Shown here piece after piece: positions 52,935 through 62,221 of a stretch of 64,000 nt of DNA. Source of the DNA: Methylocaldum szegediense (GTDB lineage Bacteria; Pseudomonadota; Gammaproteobacteria; Methylococcales; Methylococcaceae). The stretch covers positions 3,561,001-3,625,000 of the forward strand of contig NZ_OX458333.1 in assembly GCF_949769195.1 (NCBI RefSeq), given 5' to 3'. The position numbers and the translations under genes are program-made. The notes beneath the pieces were generated by a model. It saw only the letters and a program-made list of their open reading frames with translations, was not told where the DNA came from and ran no database searches. Each line of letters begins with the position of its first letter. Position 1 is the stretch's first letter.

Positions 52935-54020
52935 ATGTCGTTCAGTTTATTGCGGAAATCGGCGGTCGATATTCCGTTTCTAGCGGTGCTGGCGGCTATC
53001 ACCCTGCTCGTTCCGCTGGCCAACCTAGCCTTGCCGGAATCCTCGCCCTTGCACCTTTCGACTTATACCGTGACCTTGATGGGTAAGTACTTAACCTACG
53101 CACTACTGGCGCTGGCCGTGGACCTGGTTTGGGGCTATTGCGGCATCCTGAGCCTGGGCCATGGCGCTTTTTTTGCCTTGGGCGGGTATGCGATGGGCAT
53201 GTATCTGATGCGGCAGATCGGCGACCGCGGCGTGTACGGCCATCCGGTACTGCCGGATTTCATGGTCTTTCTCAATTGGAAAGAATTGCCCTGGTATTGG
53301 TACGGCTTCGATCATTTCTGGTTCTCTCTCCTCGTGGTGGCCTTGGCGCCGGGCCTGCTGGCTTACGTTTTCGGTTGGTTTGCGTTTCGCTCGCGGGTTA
53401 CCGGCGTCTATCTTTCTATCATCACGCAGGCGCTGACCTACGCCCTGATGCTGGCCTTCTTCCGCAACGAAATGGGCTTCGGCGGCAATAACGGTCTGAC
53501 CGATTTCAAAGACATTCTGGGTTTCAATCTTCAGTCCGACGGCACGCGCGCGGCGCTGTTCGTGGCGTCGGCGCTCGCGTTGATAGGCGCTTACGCGGCC
53601 AGCCGACTGGTGGTCGAATCCAAGCTCGGTCGTGTGATTGCGGCGATCCGTGATGCTGAAAACCGAGTCCGTTTCCTGGGCTATCGGGTCGAGCAGTTCA
53701 AGCTTTGGATCTTTGTCTACTCAGCGGTTTTGGCAGGCATCGCTGGAGCTTTGTACGTGCCCCAGGTGGGCATCATCAATCCCAGCGAATTCTCGCCGTT
53801 AAATTCGCTCGAGATTGTCATCTGGGTCGCGGTGGGTGGTCGCGGAACGCTTTACGGTGCAGTGGTAGGCGCGATTCTGGTGAATTTCGCTAAGACCGTG
53901 TTCACCGGCGTGCTGCCGGAAATGTGGCTGTTTGCTCTGGGGGCGATCTTCATACTGGTCACTTTATTGTTACCCCAAGGCTTGACCGGCCTTTGGCGCC
54001 GAAAGGAGCAAGCCGCATGA
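52935..54020 (+). CDS. urtC: Urea ABC transporter permease UrtC
   Basis: The 361-residue LivM-like permease has about nine hydrophobic helices. LVWGYCGILSLGHGAFFALGGYAMGMYLMR near residue 65 and the coupling loop IRDAENRVRFLGYRVEQFKLWIF near 238 are visible. It pairs with UrtB to form the translocation path. It starts 3 bp after the urtB stop, and its own stop overlaps urtD (ATGA). Length and motifs are normal for the family. Confidence 0.95.
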   Translation: MSFSLLRKSAVDIPFLAVLAAITLLVPLANLALPESSPLHLSTYTVTLMGKYLTYALLALAVDLVWGYCGILSLGHGAFFALGGYAMGMYLMRQIGDRGVYGHPVLPDFMVFLNWKELPWYWYGFDHFWFSLLVVALAPGLLAYVFGWFAFRSRVTGVYLSIITQALTYALMLAFFRNEMGFGGNNGLTDFKDILGFNLQSDGTRAALFVASALALIGAYAASRLVVESKLGRVIAAIRDAENRVRFLGYRVEQFKLWIFVYSAVLAGIAGALYVPQVGIINPSEFSPLNSLEIVIWVAVGGRGTLYGAVVGAILVNFAKTVFTGVLPEMWLFALGAIFILVTLLLPQGLTGLWRRKEQAA

Positions 54021-54841
54021 TCGCCGCGAAGGCCGCGGAGGCCGAAATTCCAGGCATTCCGATACGTGATGGATCTGTCGCCGAACACAGGATTGAGCCG
54101 GCGCATAAGCCGATCCTTTATTTGGAAGATGTCACGGTTAGCTTCGATGGCTTCCGGGCGCTGAACGCGCTGACCCTGTACATCGACGAGGGTGAGTTGC
54201 GCTGCATCATCGGGCCGAACGGTGCCGGCAAGAGCACGATGATGGACGTTATCACCGGAAGGACTCGGCCGGACAAGGGCACGATCTACTTCGGCCAGAC
54301 CGTGGATCTTTTGACGCTGGACGAGCCGGCTATCGCTGAGGCCGGCATCTGCCGGAAATTTCAGAAACCCAGCGTGTTCGAGGCGCAAACCGTGTTCGAG
54401 AACTTGGAACTGGCCATGCGCACCGACAAGCGGGTTTGGTCGACCCTGTTTGCGCGATTGACCGGAGAACAGCTGGACGCGATCCACGAAGTGCTGGAGA
54501 CCATCGGCCTGACCGCCTACCGCAACCGGAGGGCCGGTGAGTTGTCCCACGGTCAGAAGCAATGGCTGGAGATCGGCATGCTCTTGATGCAGAGACCCAA
54601 GGTGCTCTTGGTGGACGAACCAGTGGCGGGCATGACCCACCAGGAGACCGAACGGACCGCCGAGCTGCTGTTATCGCTGGAAGGCAAGCATTCGGTCGTG
54701 GTCGTGGAGCACGACATGGACTTTGTGCGTTCCATCGCCCGTAGGGTCACCGTCCTGCACGAAGGCTCGGTCTTGACCGAAGGCCGCATGGACGAGGTGC
54801 AGAACGATCCGCGCGTCATCGAAGTCTATCTGGGGGCCTGA
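54017..54841 (+). CDS. urtD: Urea ABC transporter ATPase UrtD
   Basis: The 274-residue ABC ATPase has Walker A GPNGAGKST, Q-loop region FQKPSVFEA, signature LSHGQKQWLEIGM, Walker B KVLLVDEP and the switch His in VVVVEHDMDFV. It is LivG-like, with the MTHQETERTAELL tail of the UrtD type. The start is the ATG at 54017 with AAGGAG upstream; a longer in-frame extension into urtC is not used. The stop overlaps the urtE start (TGATG). With UrtE it powers urea uptake. Confidence 0.94.
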   Translation: MIAAKAAEAEIPGIPIRDGSVAEHRIEPAHKPILYLEDVTVSFDGFRALNALTLYIDEGELRCIIGPNGAGKSTMMDVITGRTRPDKGTIYFGQTVDLLTLDEPAIAEAGICRKFQKPSVFEAQTVFENLELAMRTDKRVWSTLFARLTGEQLDAIHEVLETIGLTAYRNRRAGELSHGQKQWLEIGMLLMQRPKVLLVDEPVAGMTHQETERTAELLLSLEGKHSVVVVEHDMDFVRSIARRVTVLHEGSVLTEGRMDEVQNDPRVIEVYLGA

Positions 54842-55620
54842 TGCTGAGCGTAGCCGCACTCAACCAATACTACGGCGAAAGCCATACCCTCTGGGACCTG
54901 AGCCTCGATATTCCGGTCGGAGCCAGCGTGGCCCTGATGGGGCGGAACGGCGTCGGCAAGACCACGCTGCTCAAATGCATCATGGGGCTATTGCCCGTGC
55001 GTTCGGGCGAGATTCGCTACGAGGACCGTTCGCTGACCGCGCTCCGGGCGGAACAGCGCGCGGAACTCGGAATCGGGTACGTTCCACAGGGCCGCGAAAT
55101 CTTTCCTATGCTGACGGTAGAGGAAAATCTCAAGACGGGGCTTCGTGCGCGCGGCGATAAGTCGAAGGGCATCCCTGAGGAAATCTTCGAGATTTTCCCG
55201 GTGCTCAAAACCATGCTGCGCCGGCGCGGCGGCGATCTGTCAGGTGGCCAGCAGCAGCAACTCGCCATCGGGCGAGCGCTGGTGCTGAGACCCAAGCTGC
55301 TTATCCTGGATGAGCCCATCGAAGGCATACAGCCTAACATCGTCAGTGAGATCGGCGACGTGATCATCCGCCTGAACCGGGCCCGCGGCAAGGAAGTCCA
55401 TTTCGAGAAACGCGAATCTTCGGTGACGGACGAGATCCGCGATGCCATCGTTCGTGTCAACCGGGAAATGGGGGTAACGGTTCTCCTGGTGGAACAGAAA
55501 CAGCATTTCGTAAAGCGCGTGGCCGACCGTTTTCTGATCATGGACAAAGGGCGTATCGTAGCCGGCGGCACCATGGCGGAATTGACAGAAGATTTGGTAC
55601 GGCGTTATCTGACTGTGTAG
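54841..55620 (+). CDS. urtE: Urea ABC transporter ATPase UrtE, with insert
   Basis: The 259-residue LivF-like ABC ATPase has Walker A GRNGVGKTT, signature LSGGQQQQLAIGRAL, Walker B KLLILDEPIEGIQPNIV and the switch region VLLVEQKQHFV. Ordinary UrtE proteins are about 230 residues. Here a charged stretch of about 25-30 residues (GKEVHFEKRESSVTDEIRDA, near 182-205) is inserted between Walker B and the His-loop region. Motifs stay intact, so the protein should be active. It is the last of the five urt genes. Confidence 0.93.
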   Translation: MLSVAALNQYYGESHTLWDLSLDIPVGASVALMGRNGVGKTTLLKCIMGLLPVRSGEIRYEDRSLTALRAEQRAELGIGYVPQGREIFPMLTVEENLKTGLRARGDKSKGIPEEIFEIFPVLKTMLRRRGGDLSGGQQQQLAIGRALVLRPKLLILDEPIEGIQPNIVSEIGDVIIRLNRARGKEVHFEKRESSVTDEIRDAIVRVNREMGVTVLLVEQKQHFVKRVADRFLIMDKGRIVAGGTMAELTEDLVRRYLTV

Positions 55621-55744
55621 CTCACTCAGAAGCCTATCTCTGTGGCCCGCTCCCTGAGCTCTAGATTCAGGGCCGACCGGTTGAAGGGGTTAGGGATAGG
55701 CTCAGAGCGGGAGCCGGTACTGATTTCGAGCTTGAGGGGATTTT

Positions 55745-56329
55745 ATGAGCAAACAGTTTTTCCAGAGCCTGGCGGTTGTCATGAGCTTGGGCATGCTGCC
55801 CGAAGCCGTATTCGCCCACACCGGGGTAGGTGCCGTACACGGTTTCGGCGCCGGATTCGAACATCCTTTCATGGGACTGGACCATCTGCTCACCATGCTC
55901 GCAGTCGGCGTTTGGGCTGCTGCTTTGGGCGGGCGCGCTTTGTGGTTCGTACCGCTCTCTTTCGTGACTGTAATGGCGGCTGGGGCGGGTTTACAGGGGT
56001 TCGGTTGGGTCTTGCCCTCGGCCGAGGTGACGGTGGCGCTTTCAGTCGCTGTGATGGGGCTCATTCTCGTCGTCAACTGGCGCGTAGGTTACGGTTTCGC
56101 GGGCGCTTTGGCGGCGGCGTTCGCACTTTTCCACGGTTATGTGCATGCCGAGGAGATCGGTCGGGACATGGGCGCGTTTCACTATGCGGCAGGTTTTCTG
56201 ATCGCGACCGCGGTCTTGCACGGGCTGGGCATGCTGCTCGGCGCATCCGTCGGCAGGCTGGATTTGCTGCGTCGGGCACTCGGAGCGTTTTGCGCCGGCG
56301 TAGGGGCCTACCTCCTGGTGGGAAGCTAG
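55745..56329 (+). CDS. HupE/UreJ-family nickel permease
   Basis: The 194-residue membrane protein starts with a signal or helix ending VFAHTG. The family motif HPFMGLDHLLTMLAVGVWAA is at about residues 39-58, and FALFHGYVHAEE in the fourth helix adds further metal-binding His residues. There are about six helices. HupE/UreJ proteins bring nickel into the cell for urease or hydrogenase. Position between the urea transporter and urease genes supports the urease role. GAGGGG lies about six bases before the ATG. Confidence 0.9.
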   Translation: MSKQFFQSLAVVMSLGMLPEAVFAHTGVGAVHGFGAGFEHPFMGLDHLLTMLAVGVWAAALGGRALWFVPLSFVTVMAAGAGLQGFGWVLPSAEVTVALSVAVMGLILVVNWRVGYGFAGALAAAFALFHGYVHAEEIGRDMGAFHYAAGFLIATAVLHGLGMLLGASVGRLDLLRRALGAFCAGVGAYLLVGS

Positions 56330-56339
56330 GCGGCTCGGC

Positions 56340-57164
56340 TTGTTGGCAGATGAGGGGGCAGGTCGCGGTTGGGCGGCCGAACTTAAGCTCCGTTTCGGAT
56401 CCCGAGGGGAGAGGACCATCCTGGCCGAGCGGCGCCACTATGGCCCACTGGCGGTGCAAAGGCCGTTCTATCCGGAAGGCGAGGTTTGCCACGTGTATCT
56501 TCTCCACCCCCCAGGCGGCGTCGTTGGGGGCGATCGGCTGGACATTCGGGCGACTGCCGGAGAGGAGAGCAAAGGTCTGATCACTACGCCCGCCGCGGGG
56601 AAGTTCTATCGGTGTGAGGGGGTGCCGGCAAGGCAGACGGTCAATCTGACGGTAGGCCGGAGCGCGGCACTCGAATGGCTTCCGCAGGAATCGATTTTCT
56701 ATCGCGGGGCGAGCGTCGTTTCCGAAGTGGACGTCGACTTGGTGGAAACGGCACGGTTCATAGGTTGGGAAAGTTTTTGCTTTGGGCGGCCAGCCAGCGG
56801 CGAAGTGTTCGACCAGGGAAGGGCAGTGTTCCGCTGGTCAATTCGGGTGAGCGGAAAGCCGCTGTTGATCGAGCGGTTCGAGGTGGACGACCAGGTCTTG
56901 AAGGCTGTATGGGGCTTACGCGGACAGCCATTCGGCGCCAGCTTGTTCGCCTATCCCGCTCTTCCGAAAGATCTGGAGTCGGTGAGAACCGTCGCGGGCG
57001 ATCGAGCCGGCTTTGGAGCCACGCTGGTCGATGGTTTGTTGGTGTGCCGGGCGCTCGACAGTCAAATCGAACCACTGCGCCGGCTGTTGGTCGAGCTGTG
57101 GCGAGCCGTTCGTCCGAACGTCATCGGCCGAGAGGCGTGTTTGCCCAGGATTTGGGCGACTTGA
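56340..57164 (+). CDS. ureD: Urease accessory protein UreD/UreH
   Basis: The 274-residue protein has RRHYGPLAVQRPFYPEG, CHVYLLHPPGGVVGGDRLDI, TTPAAGKFYR, LEWLPQESIFYRGASV and GWESFCFGRPASGE, all UreD hallmarks. UreD scaffolds UreF and UreG on apo-urease during nickel insertion. No ATG is in frame near the expected N-terminus; the TTG at 56340 (or the next codon, also TTG) is the best start, 11 bp after the permease gene. It is separated from ureA by a 700 bp insertion. Confidence 0.9.
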   Translation: MLADEGAGRGWAAELKLRFGSRGERTILAERRHYGPLAVQRPFYPEGEVCHVYLLHPPGGVVGGDRLDIRATAGEESKGLITTPAAGKFYRCEGVPARQTVNLTVGRSAALEWLPQESIFYRGASVVSEVDVDLVETARFIGWESFCFGRPASGEVFDQGRAVFRWSIRVSGKPLLIERFEVDDQVLKAVWGLRGQPFGASLFAYPALPKDLESVRTVAGDRAGFGATLVDGLLVCRALDSQIEPLRRLLVELWRAVRPNVIGREACLPRIWAT

Positions 57165-57217
57165 GACTAACAGGCGACCATATCATGGTTAGCTTTTCTA
57201 GGTTGTTGATTTTTTAG

Positions 57218-57258
57218 ACACCCTTCGACTTCGCTATCGGTACGCTCAGGGCGAACGG
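57218..57258 (-). repeat. REP-like repeat, left inverted copy
   Basis: This 41-bp element shares about 36 of 41 positions with the reverse complement of 57747-57787, including CGCTCAGGGCGAACGG and CCCTTCGACT. It can fold into a hairpin (CCCTTCG/CGAAGTCGAAGGG type). It is a widespread class of short dispersed palindromic element in Proteobacteria. Confidence 0.7.
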
Positions 57259-57350
57259 CGTACTGGGATCGACATAAGGTCTCGTGTAAGTCGAGGTAGG
57301 GTATCCGTACTCGTCTACTACGGAGTTATTGGATCAACAAAGGCTTCGAT

Positions 57351-57645
57351 ATGAGCTTTTGGGTTTATATCCTCCGCTGCCGCGATAGTTCGTACTACAC
57401 GGGACATACCGACAATCTCGAGAAACGCCTTGCCGAGCACCAGGCCGGCTTGTGTGGGGGGGTACACGGCAAGCCGGCTGCCTGTCGAACTGGTGTTTAG
57501 CCAAGAATTCGCGTCGCGCGTGGAGGCCATGGGCATGGAGCAGCGAATTAAGGGTTGGAGTCGCAGGAAGAAGGAAGCGATGATGTGCGGAGATTGGAAT
57601 GAGGTAAACCGGGCTTCTCGAGGTAAGCACCGGCATGAGAGATAG
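57351..57645 (+). pseudogene. GIY-YIG domain protein, frameshifted at a G7 tract
   Basis: The first frame begins ATG at 57351 with FWVYILRCRDSSYYTGHTDNLEKRLAEHQAG, the GIY-YIG nuclease fold opening. After a run of seven G (57447-57453) the rest of the domain continues in the next frame: YTASRLPVELVFSQEF and MEQRIKGWSRRKKEAM, to a stop at 57645. Six G would restore one frame of about 97 residues. In its present state the first frame stops at about 49 residues. GIY-YIG single-domain proteins are putative DNA-processing enzymes. The gene lies between two inverted REP-like copies inside the urease operon. Confidence 0.82.
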
Positions 57646-57746
57646 GCGGCAGCCGTATTCCTTTGAGTGTCGAGACCAAGGTTTGTAATCTGTCTTCCTT
57701 ATCATCGAGATATTGCATCAACCTGAGCAGTACAGATGATTTTGCG

Positions 57747-57787
57747 CCGTTCGCCCTGAGCGTAGCGCCAGCGGAGTCGAAGGGCGT
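57747..57787 (+). repeat. REP-like repeat, right inverted copy
   Basis: This is the inverted partner of 57218-57258, with CCGTTCGCCCTGAGCG and GTCGAAGGGCGT. The two copies bracket the GIY-YIG remnant, 488 bp apart, and lie about 80 bp upstream of ureA. Confidence 0.7.
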
Positions 57788-57865
57788 CAAGCCGAGATAT
57801 AGACATAGCTTGTCAACTCTTGACCACCTTTTACTGATGATTTCGGAAACCTGTAGCAATCCACT

Positions 57866-58168
57866 ATGGAATTGACCCCACGAGAAAAAGACAAACTACT
57901 CCTCTTCACCGCCGCGCTACTCGCCGAGCGGCGCAAAGCCAAGGGATTGAAGCTCAATTATCCGGAAGCTGTGGCTTATCTCAGTGCCGCTATTATGGAA
58001 GGCGCGAGGGAAGGGCGCAGCGTTGCAGAACTGATGGAATACGGCCGGACTCTGCTGAGCCGGGAGGACGTCATGGAAGGTGTCGCGGAGATGATTCCGG
58101 AGGTGCAGGTGGAGGCGACCTTTCCGGACGGCACCAAACTGGTGACCGTTCACAATCCGATTCTGTAG
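57866..58168 (+). CDS. ureA: Urease gamma subunit UreA
   Basis: The 100-residue protein matches Ure[24 protein letters not shown] at the start, [24 protein letters not shown], and [15 protein letters not shown] at the end. It forms the urease core with UreB and UreC. It starts 700 bp after ureD instead of directly behind it, because of the inserted REP-like/GIY-YIG segment, so its transcription may rely on read-through or a promoter in that insertion. ureB follows after 9 bp. Confidence 0.97.
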   Translation: MELTPREKDKLLLFTAALLAERRKAKGLKLNYPEAVAYLSAAIMEGAREGRSVAELMEYGRTLLSREDVMEGVAEMIPEVQVEATFPDGTKLVTVHNPIL

Positions 58169-58177
58169 GGGGATTCG

Positions 58178-58483
58178 ATGATACCGGGAGAAATCCTCGT
58201 CGAAGACGGCGAGATCGAGTTGAATGCGGGACGCGAGGCCATCACCGTGCTCGTCGCGAATACCGGCGACAGACCGATACAGGTGGGCTCGCATTACCAT
58301 TTCTCCGAAACCAATCCGGCTTTGCGCTTCGATCGGGACCTCACGCGCGGCTATCGGCTTGACATCCCGGCGGGTACGGCTGTGCGCTTCGAGCCGGGCC
58401 AGGCCCGCGAGGTTCGACTGGTGCCGTTCGCGGGCGAGCGCCGCGTTTACGGGTTTCAACAGAAGATCATGGGGGCTTTATGA
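58178..58483 (+). CDS. ureB: Urease beta subunit UreB
   Basis: The 101-residue protein carries [55 protein letters not shown] and [12 protein letters not shown], the complete UreB pattern. Its stop overlaps the ureC start (ATGA, 58480-58483). It is a small jelly-roll-like subunit of the urease trimer. The length is normal for the separate three-subunit bacterial urease. Confidence 0.97.
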   Translation: MIPGEILVEDGEIELNAGREAITVLVANTGDRPIQVGSHYHFSETNPALRFDRDLTRGYRLDIPAGTAVRFEPGQAREVRLVPFAGERRVYGFQQKIMGAL

Positions 58484-60204
58484 GCCGTATCGGAAGGCGA
58501 GCCTATGCCGAAATGTTCGGCCCGACTACGGGAGATCGCGTACGGTTGGCGGACACCGAGCTTTTCATACAGGTGGAGGAAGATCGCACGATTTACGGCG
58601 ATGAAGTGAAGTTCGGCGGTGGCAAGGTGATCCGCGACGGCATGGGACAGAGCCAATGTACGTCGGAAACCGCGGTGGATACGGTCATCACCAACGCGCT
58701 GATCGTGGACCATTGGGGCATCGTCAAAGCCGACGTCGGCATCAAGAACGGACGCATTGCCGGGATCGGTAAGGCGGGCAATCCGGATACTCAGGCCGGG
58801 GTTGACATCGTCATAGGGCCCGGCACCGAGGTCATCGCGGGGGAAGGGCAGATCCTCACGGCGGGCGGCATCGATGCGCATATCCATTTCATCTGTCCGC
58901 AACAGGTCGAAGAAGCCCTGATGTCCGGCATCACCACGATGATCGGCGGAGGTACCGGTCCCGCGACCGGCACCAATGCGACCACCTGTACGCCGGGGCC
59001 TTGGAATATCGAGCGTATGCTCCAATCCGTGGACGGCTTACCGATGAATTTTGGGTTTTTAGGAAAAGGCAATGCCAGCTTGCCGGAGGCCTTGGAAGAG
59101 CAGCTTCGGGCCGGGGCAATGGGACTTAAGTTGCACGAGGATTGGGGCACTACCCCGGCCGCGATCGATTGTTGCCTCTCGGTAGCCGATCGTTTCGACG
59201 TGCAGGTGGCGATCCACACCGATACCTTGAACGAATCCGGTTTCGTGGAAGATACGATCGCTGCATTCAAGGGGCGGACCATTCACACCTATCACACCGA
59301 AGGTGCGGGCGGCGGCCATGCTCCAGACATCATCCGGGCCTGCGGCGAAGCCAACGTATTGCCTTCGTCCACCAATCCTACCCGACCTTATACCGTCAAC
59401 ACGGTGGACGAACATCTCGATATGCTGATGGTCTGCCATCACCTCGACCCTTCGATTCCCGAAGACGTCGCTTTCGCCGAATCCCGCATCCGCCGAGAGA
59501 CCATCGCTGCGGAGGATATTCTGCACGATCTCGGCGCCTTCTCGATGATCTCGTCCGATTCCCAAGCCATGGGACGGGTGGGCGAAGTCATCACGCGCAC
59601 TTGGCAGACCGCCCACAAGATGAAAGTGCAACGGGGCTATCTCCCGCCTCCCTTCGGTAAAGAAGATCAGGGTGATGGACGGCACGATAATTTCCGCGTG
59701 AAGCGCTATATCGCTAAGTACACCATCAACCCGGCGATCAGCCATGGCATCGCCCACGAGGTGGGTTCGGTGGAAGTCGGCAAGCTGGCCGACCTGGTGT
59801 TGTGGCAGCCGGCTTTCTTCGGCGTGAAGCCCAGTCTCATTATCAAGGGCGGGATGATCGCTGCAGCGCCCATGGGCGATCCCAATGCGTCGATCCCGAC
59901 GCCGCAGCCTGTGCATTATCGTCCCATGTTCGGGGCGTACGGCGGCGCGTGCCAGGCAACCTCGATGACGTTCCTGTCGAAGGCGGCGGCCGAAGCAGAT
60001 CTCACGAAGCGGTTGGGGCTAAAAAAGCTCATCGGCACCGTTTCGAATACTCGAAATATCGGCAAGGCAAACCTGATCCATAACGATTACCTGCCAAAGA
60101 TCGAGGTCGATCCGCAAACCTATGAGGTGCGCGCGGACGGCGTGTTGCTGACTTGTGAGCCGGCGAAAACACTGCCCTTGGCCCAGCGGTATTTCCTGTT
60201 TTAA
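58480..60204 (+). CDS. ureC: Urease alpha subunit UreC (catalytic)
   Basis: The 574-residue catalytic subunit hydrolyses urea to ammonia and carbamate at a di-nickel site. [13 protein letters not shown] carries two Ni-binding His. [18 protein letters not shown] carries the Lys that becomes carbamylated. [15 protein letters not shown] carries further ligands, and the [30 protein letters not shown] flap contains the catalytic His region. The N-terminus [28 protein letters not shown] is standard. All key residues are present, so the enzyme should be active once nickel is loaded. Confidence 0.98.
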   Translation: MSRIGRRAYAEMFGPTTGDRVRLADTELFIQVEEDRTIYGDEVKFGGGKVIRDGMGQSQCTSETAVDTVITNALIVDHWGIVKADVGIKNGRIAGIGKAGNPDTQAGVDIVIGPGTEVIAGEGQILTAGGIDAHIHFICPQQVEEALMSGITTMIGGGTGPATGTNATTCTPGPWNIERMLQSVDGLPMNFGFLGKGNASLPEALEEQLRAGAMGLKLHEDWGTTPAAIDCCLSVADRFDVQVAIHTDTLNESGFVEDTIAAFKGRTIHTYHTEGAGGGHAPDIIRACGEANVLPSSTNPTRPYTVNTVDEHLDMLMVCHHLDPSIPEDVAFAESRIRRETIAAEDILHDLGAFSMISSDSQAMGRVGEVITRTWQTAHKMKVQRGYLPPPFGKEDQGDGRHDNFRVKRYIAKYTINPAISHGIAHEVGSVEVGKLADLVLWQPAFFGVKPSLIIKGGMIAAAPMGDPNASIPTPQPVHYRPMFGAYGGACQATSMTFLSKAAAEADLTKRLGLKKLIGTVSNTRNIGKANLIHNDYLPKIEVDPQTYEVRADGVLLTCEPAKTLPLAQRYFLF

Positions 60205-60213
60205 TGCAAGGAC

Positions 60214-60654
60214 ATGACAAGACTTACTGAATTCGCTCCGCCTGGAGTGGAAAGTCACGATACCCTAACCCTGCCTTTCGAGGCTCGCCAGAAATCCCGT
60301 TTGCTGGTGCGACTGGACAGCGGGGCTGAAGCAGGCGTCTTTCTATCCCGCGGAACCGTGCTCCGTGACGGTGACCGTTTGCTTGCCGATGACGGCCGGG
60401 TGGTGTTGGTGCGCGCGGCGGCGGAGCCAGTATCGGTAGTTAGGACCGCCGACGCCTTGTTGTTCGCCCGGGCCTGTTATCACCTGGGCAACCGACATGT
60501 CGCTTTACAGATTGAAAGAGGCGAGCTGCGTTATCTATGGGACCACGTGCTGGACGACATGGTGCGGGGTTTAGGGCTCACAGTCGAGCACACGCTGATG
60601 CCCTTCGAGCCGGAACGCGGAGCTTATCATGGGGCTCATCACCATGGTCACTGA
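60214..60654 (+). CDS. ureE: Urease accessory nickel metallochaperone UreE
   Basis: The 146-residue protein has the UreE peptide-binding N-terminal domain ([30 protein letters not shown]). The metal-binding C-terminal domain has [13 protein letters not shown] with the conserved His and ends in a His-rich tail (YHGAHHHGH). It hands nickel to the UreDFG complex. It starts 9 bp after ureC, and its last 26 bp overlap ureF. Confidence 0.94.
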   Translation: MTRLTEFAPPGVESHDTLTLPFEARQKSRLLVRLDSGAEAGVFLSRGTVLRDGDRLLADDGRVVLVRAAAEPVSVVRTADALLFARACYHLGNRHVALQIERGELRYLWDHVLDDMVRGLGLTVEHTLMPFEPERGAYHGAHHHGH

Positions 60655-61318
60655 CCTGGGACTGGTGAGACTACTACAGCTGGCAAGTCCTGCGCTGCCT
60701 ATCGGCATGTACAGCTATTCGCAGGGTTTGGAGCGCGCAGTGGAGGATGGCTGGATCGGAAACGAGCAGCAGGTGGGCGAGTGGATCGCCGGCATTCTCG
60801 AACGCTGTCAAACGACAACTGATTTGCCGTGTCTGTCGCGTCTCTACGATGCCTGGGTAGAAGGCGATGGGGACTCGGTCGAACGCTGGAGTCTCCATCT
60901 TTTGGCCTGCCGGGAAACCAGCGAGTTGCGCGCGGAAGACCGGCAGAGCGGGCAGTCCTTGGCTAGGGTGCTCGCCGGTCTTAACGTCGAGGGTGCCGAA
61001 GCTTGGACGCGGCATCCGTCGGCCACGCTCGCCACCGGTTTCAGTTTGGCGGCGGTGAACTGGAAGATCCCAAAGTTCGAGGCGGCGATGGGATATCTCT
61101 GGAGCTGGTTGGAAAACCAGGTGTTGTGCGCCGTCAAGCTCGTGCCTTTGGGGCAAGCGGCCGGGCAGCGGCTACTGAGCACATTGGCGACGCAAATTCC
61201 GCATAGGGTGAAGCAGGCATTCGAATTGAGAGATGACGAGGTTGGCGGTAGCGTCTTCGGCTTGGGGTTGGCCAGTAGTCGTCACGAAGTGCAGTATTCA
61301 CGGCTATTCCGTTCTTGA
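60629..61318 (+). CDS. ureF: Urease accessory protein UreF
   Basis: The 229-residue all-helical protein has [28 protein letters not shown] at the start, [14 protein letters not shown], and SALATQ-like [17 protein letters not shown] near the end, typical UreF. GGAG lies about six bases before the ATG at 60629; an ATG at 60644 is the alternative. It acts with UreD and UreG as the nickel-insertion checkpoint. It overlaps ureE, and ureG begins just after its stop. Confidence 0.93.
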   Translation: MGLITMVTDLGLVRLLQLASPALPIGMYSYSQGLERAVEDGWIGNEQQVGEWIAGILERCQTTTDLPCLSRLYDAWVEGDGDSVERWSLHLLACRETSELRAEDRQSGQSLARVLAGLNVEGAEAWTRHPSATLATGFSLAAVNWKIPKFEAAMGYLWSWLENQVLCAVKLVPLGQAAGQRLLSTLATQIPHRVKQAFELRDDEVGGSVFGLGLASSRHEVQYSRLFRS

Positions 61319-61326
61319 GTAGAGGC

Positions 61327-61947
61327 ATGACAGTTCAAGATAGGCACGTATTGAGAGTGGGGGTCGGCGGTCCGGTCGGCTCCGGAAAGACGGCGCTGGT
61401 AGACGCTCTATGCAAACGGATGCGCGATCGTTATCAAATCGGCGTGGTAACCAACGACATTTACACCAGGGAAGATCAGCAATTTTTGATCCGAAGCCAG
61501 GCACTGCCGGAGGAGCGCATTTTAGGGGTCGAAACCGGCGGCTGCCCGCACACGGCCATCCGGGAGGACGCTTCGATGAATCTCGCGGCGGTAGAGGAGC
61601 TGTGCCATCGCTTTCCGGAACTCGATTTCGTGTTGGTGGAAAGTGGCGGCGACAATTTGAGCGCCACCTTCAGCCCGGAACTAGCCGACCTCACGATTTA
61701 CGTCATCGACGTAGCCGCCGGTGACAAGATTCCCCGAAAAGGCGGACCGGGTATTACCCGCTCGGATCTGCTGGTCATCAACAAGATCGATCTCGCGCCC
61801 TATGTCGGCGCTTCTTTGGAAGTCATGGCGCGTGATGCCGAAAAGATGCGAGGCGGGCGGCCTTTCGTTTTCACCAATCTCAAGACAGGTGAAGGGGTGC
61901 ACGCCATCGCGGATTTCATCGTTCGTCAGGGTATGCTCGACGGTTAA
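61327..61947 (+). CDS. ureG: Urease accessory GTPase UreG
   Basis: The 206-residue SIMIBI-class GTPase has the P-loop [28 protein letters not shown], and the [17 protein letters not shown] metal-binding Cys-Pro-His. [17 protein letters not shown] and the guanine motif [12 protein letters not shown] follow. It couples GTP hydrolysis to nickel delivery into urease. The ATG at 61327 is preferred over a TTG at 61315 inside the ureF end. It is the last gene of the urease operon. Confidence 0.97.
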   Translation: MTVQDRHVLRVGVGGPVGSGKTALVDALCKRMRDRYQIGVVTNDIYTREDQQFLIRSQALPEERILGVETGGCPHTAIREDASMNLAAVEELCHRFPELDFVLVESGGDNLSATFSPELADLTIYVIDVAAGDKIPRKGGPGITRSDLLVINKIDLAPYVGASLEVMARDAEKMRGGRPFVFTNLKTGEGVHAIADFIVRQGMLDG

Positions 61948-62084
61948 TCTGTTACATGGTCGTGTCGGTCGTCGAGGTAAACCGGGACGCCGTATGACTT
62001 AAAACGCGAGATCTGTAATATCGCCCGCTTTTTCACCGAACGCCGCCCTCTGGAAGATTGCAATACTCGAACGACGGGGACCGA

Positions 62085-62109
62085 CAACCCGGATCCCGGC
62101 ACCGGGTTG
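62085..62109 (+). terminator. Hairpin after the urease operon, weak terminator
   Basis: CAACCCGG (62085-62092) pairs with CCGGGTTG (62102-62109) in a perfect 8-bp stem, about 140 bp after the ureG stop. No strong T-run follows, so it may act with Rho or be an mRNA-stabilising structure. Confidence 0.4.
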
Positions 62110-62221
62110 CAATTGTCAAAGTAATTCAATATAAGGGTTTTCCCTTATCCCCACAGAACGATGTGACGGCCTTCCGTCGATATAAAAACGAAATAAAACG
62201 AGAAGAGAGGAGCAGCATCCT

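Noticed and set aside
59059..59916. 285-codon minus-strand frame inside ureC
   Set aside because: Shadow frame of the highly conserved urease alpha gene, typical for GC-rich DNA.
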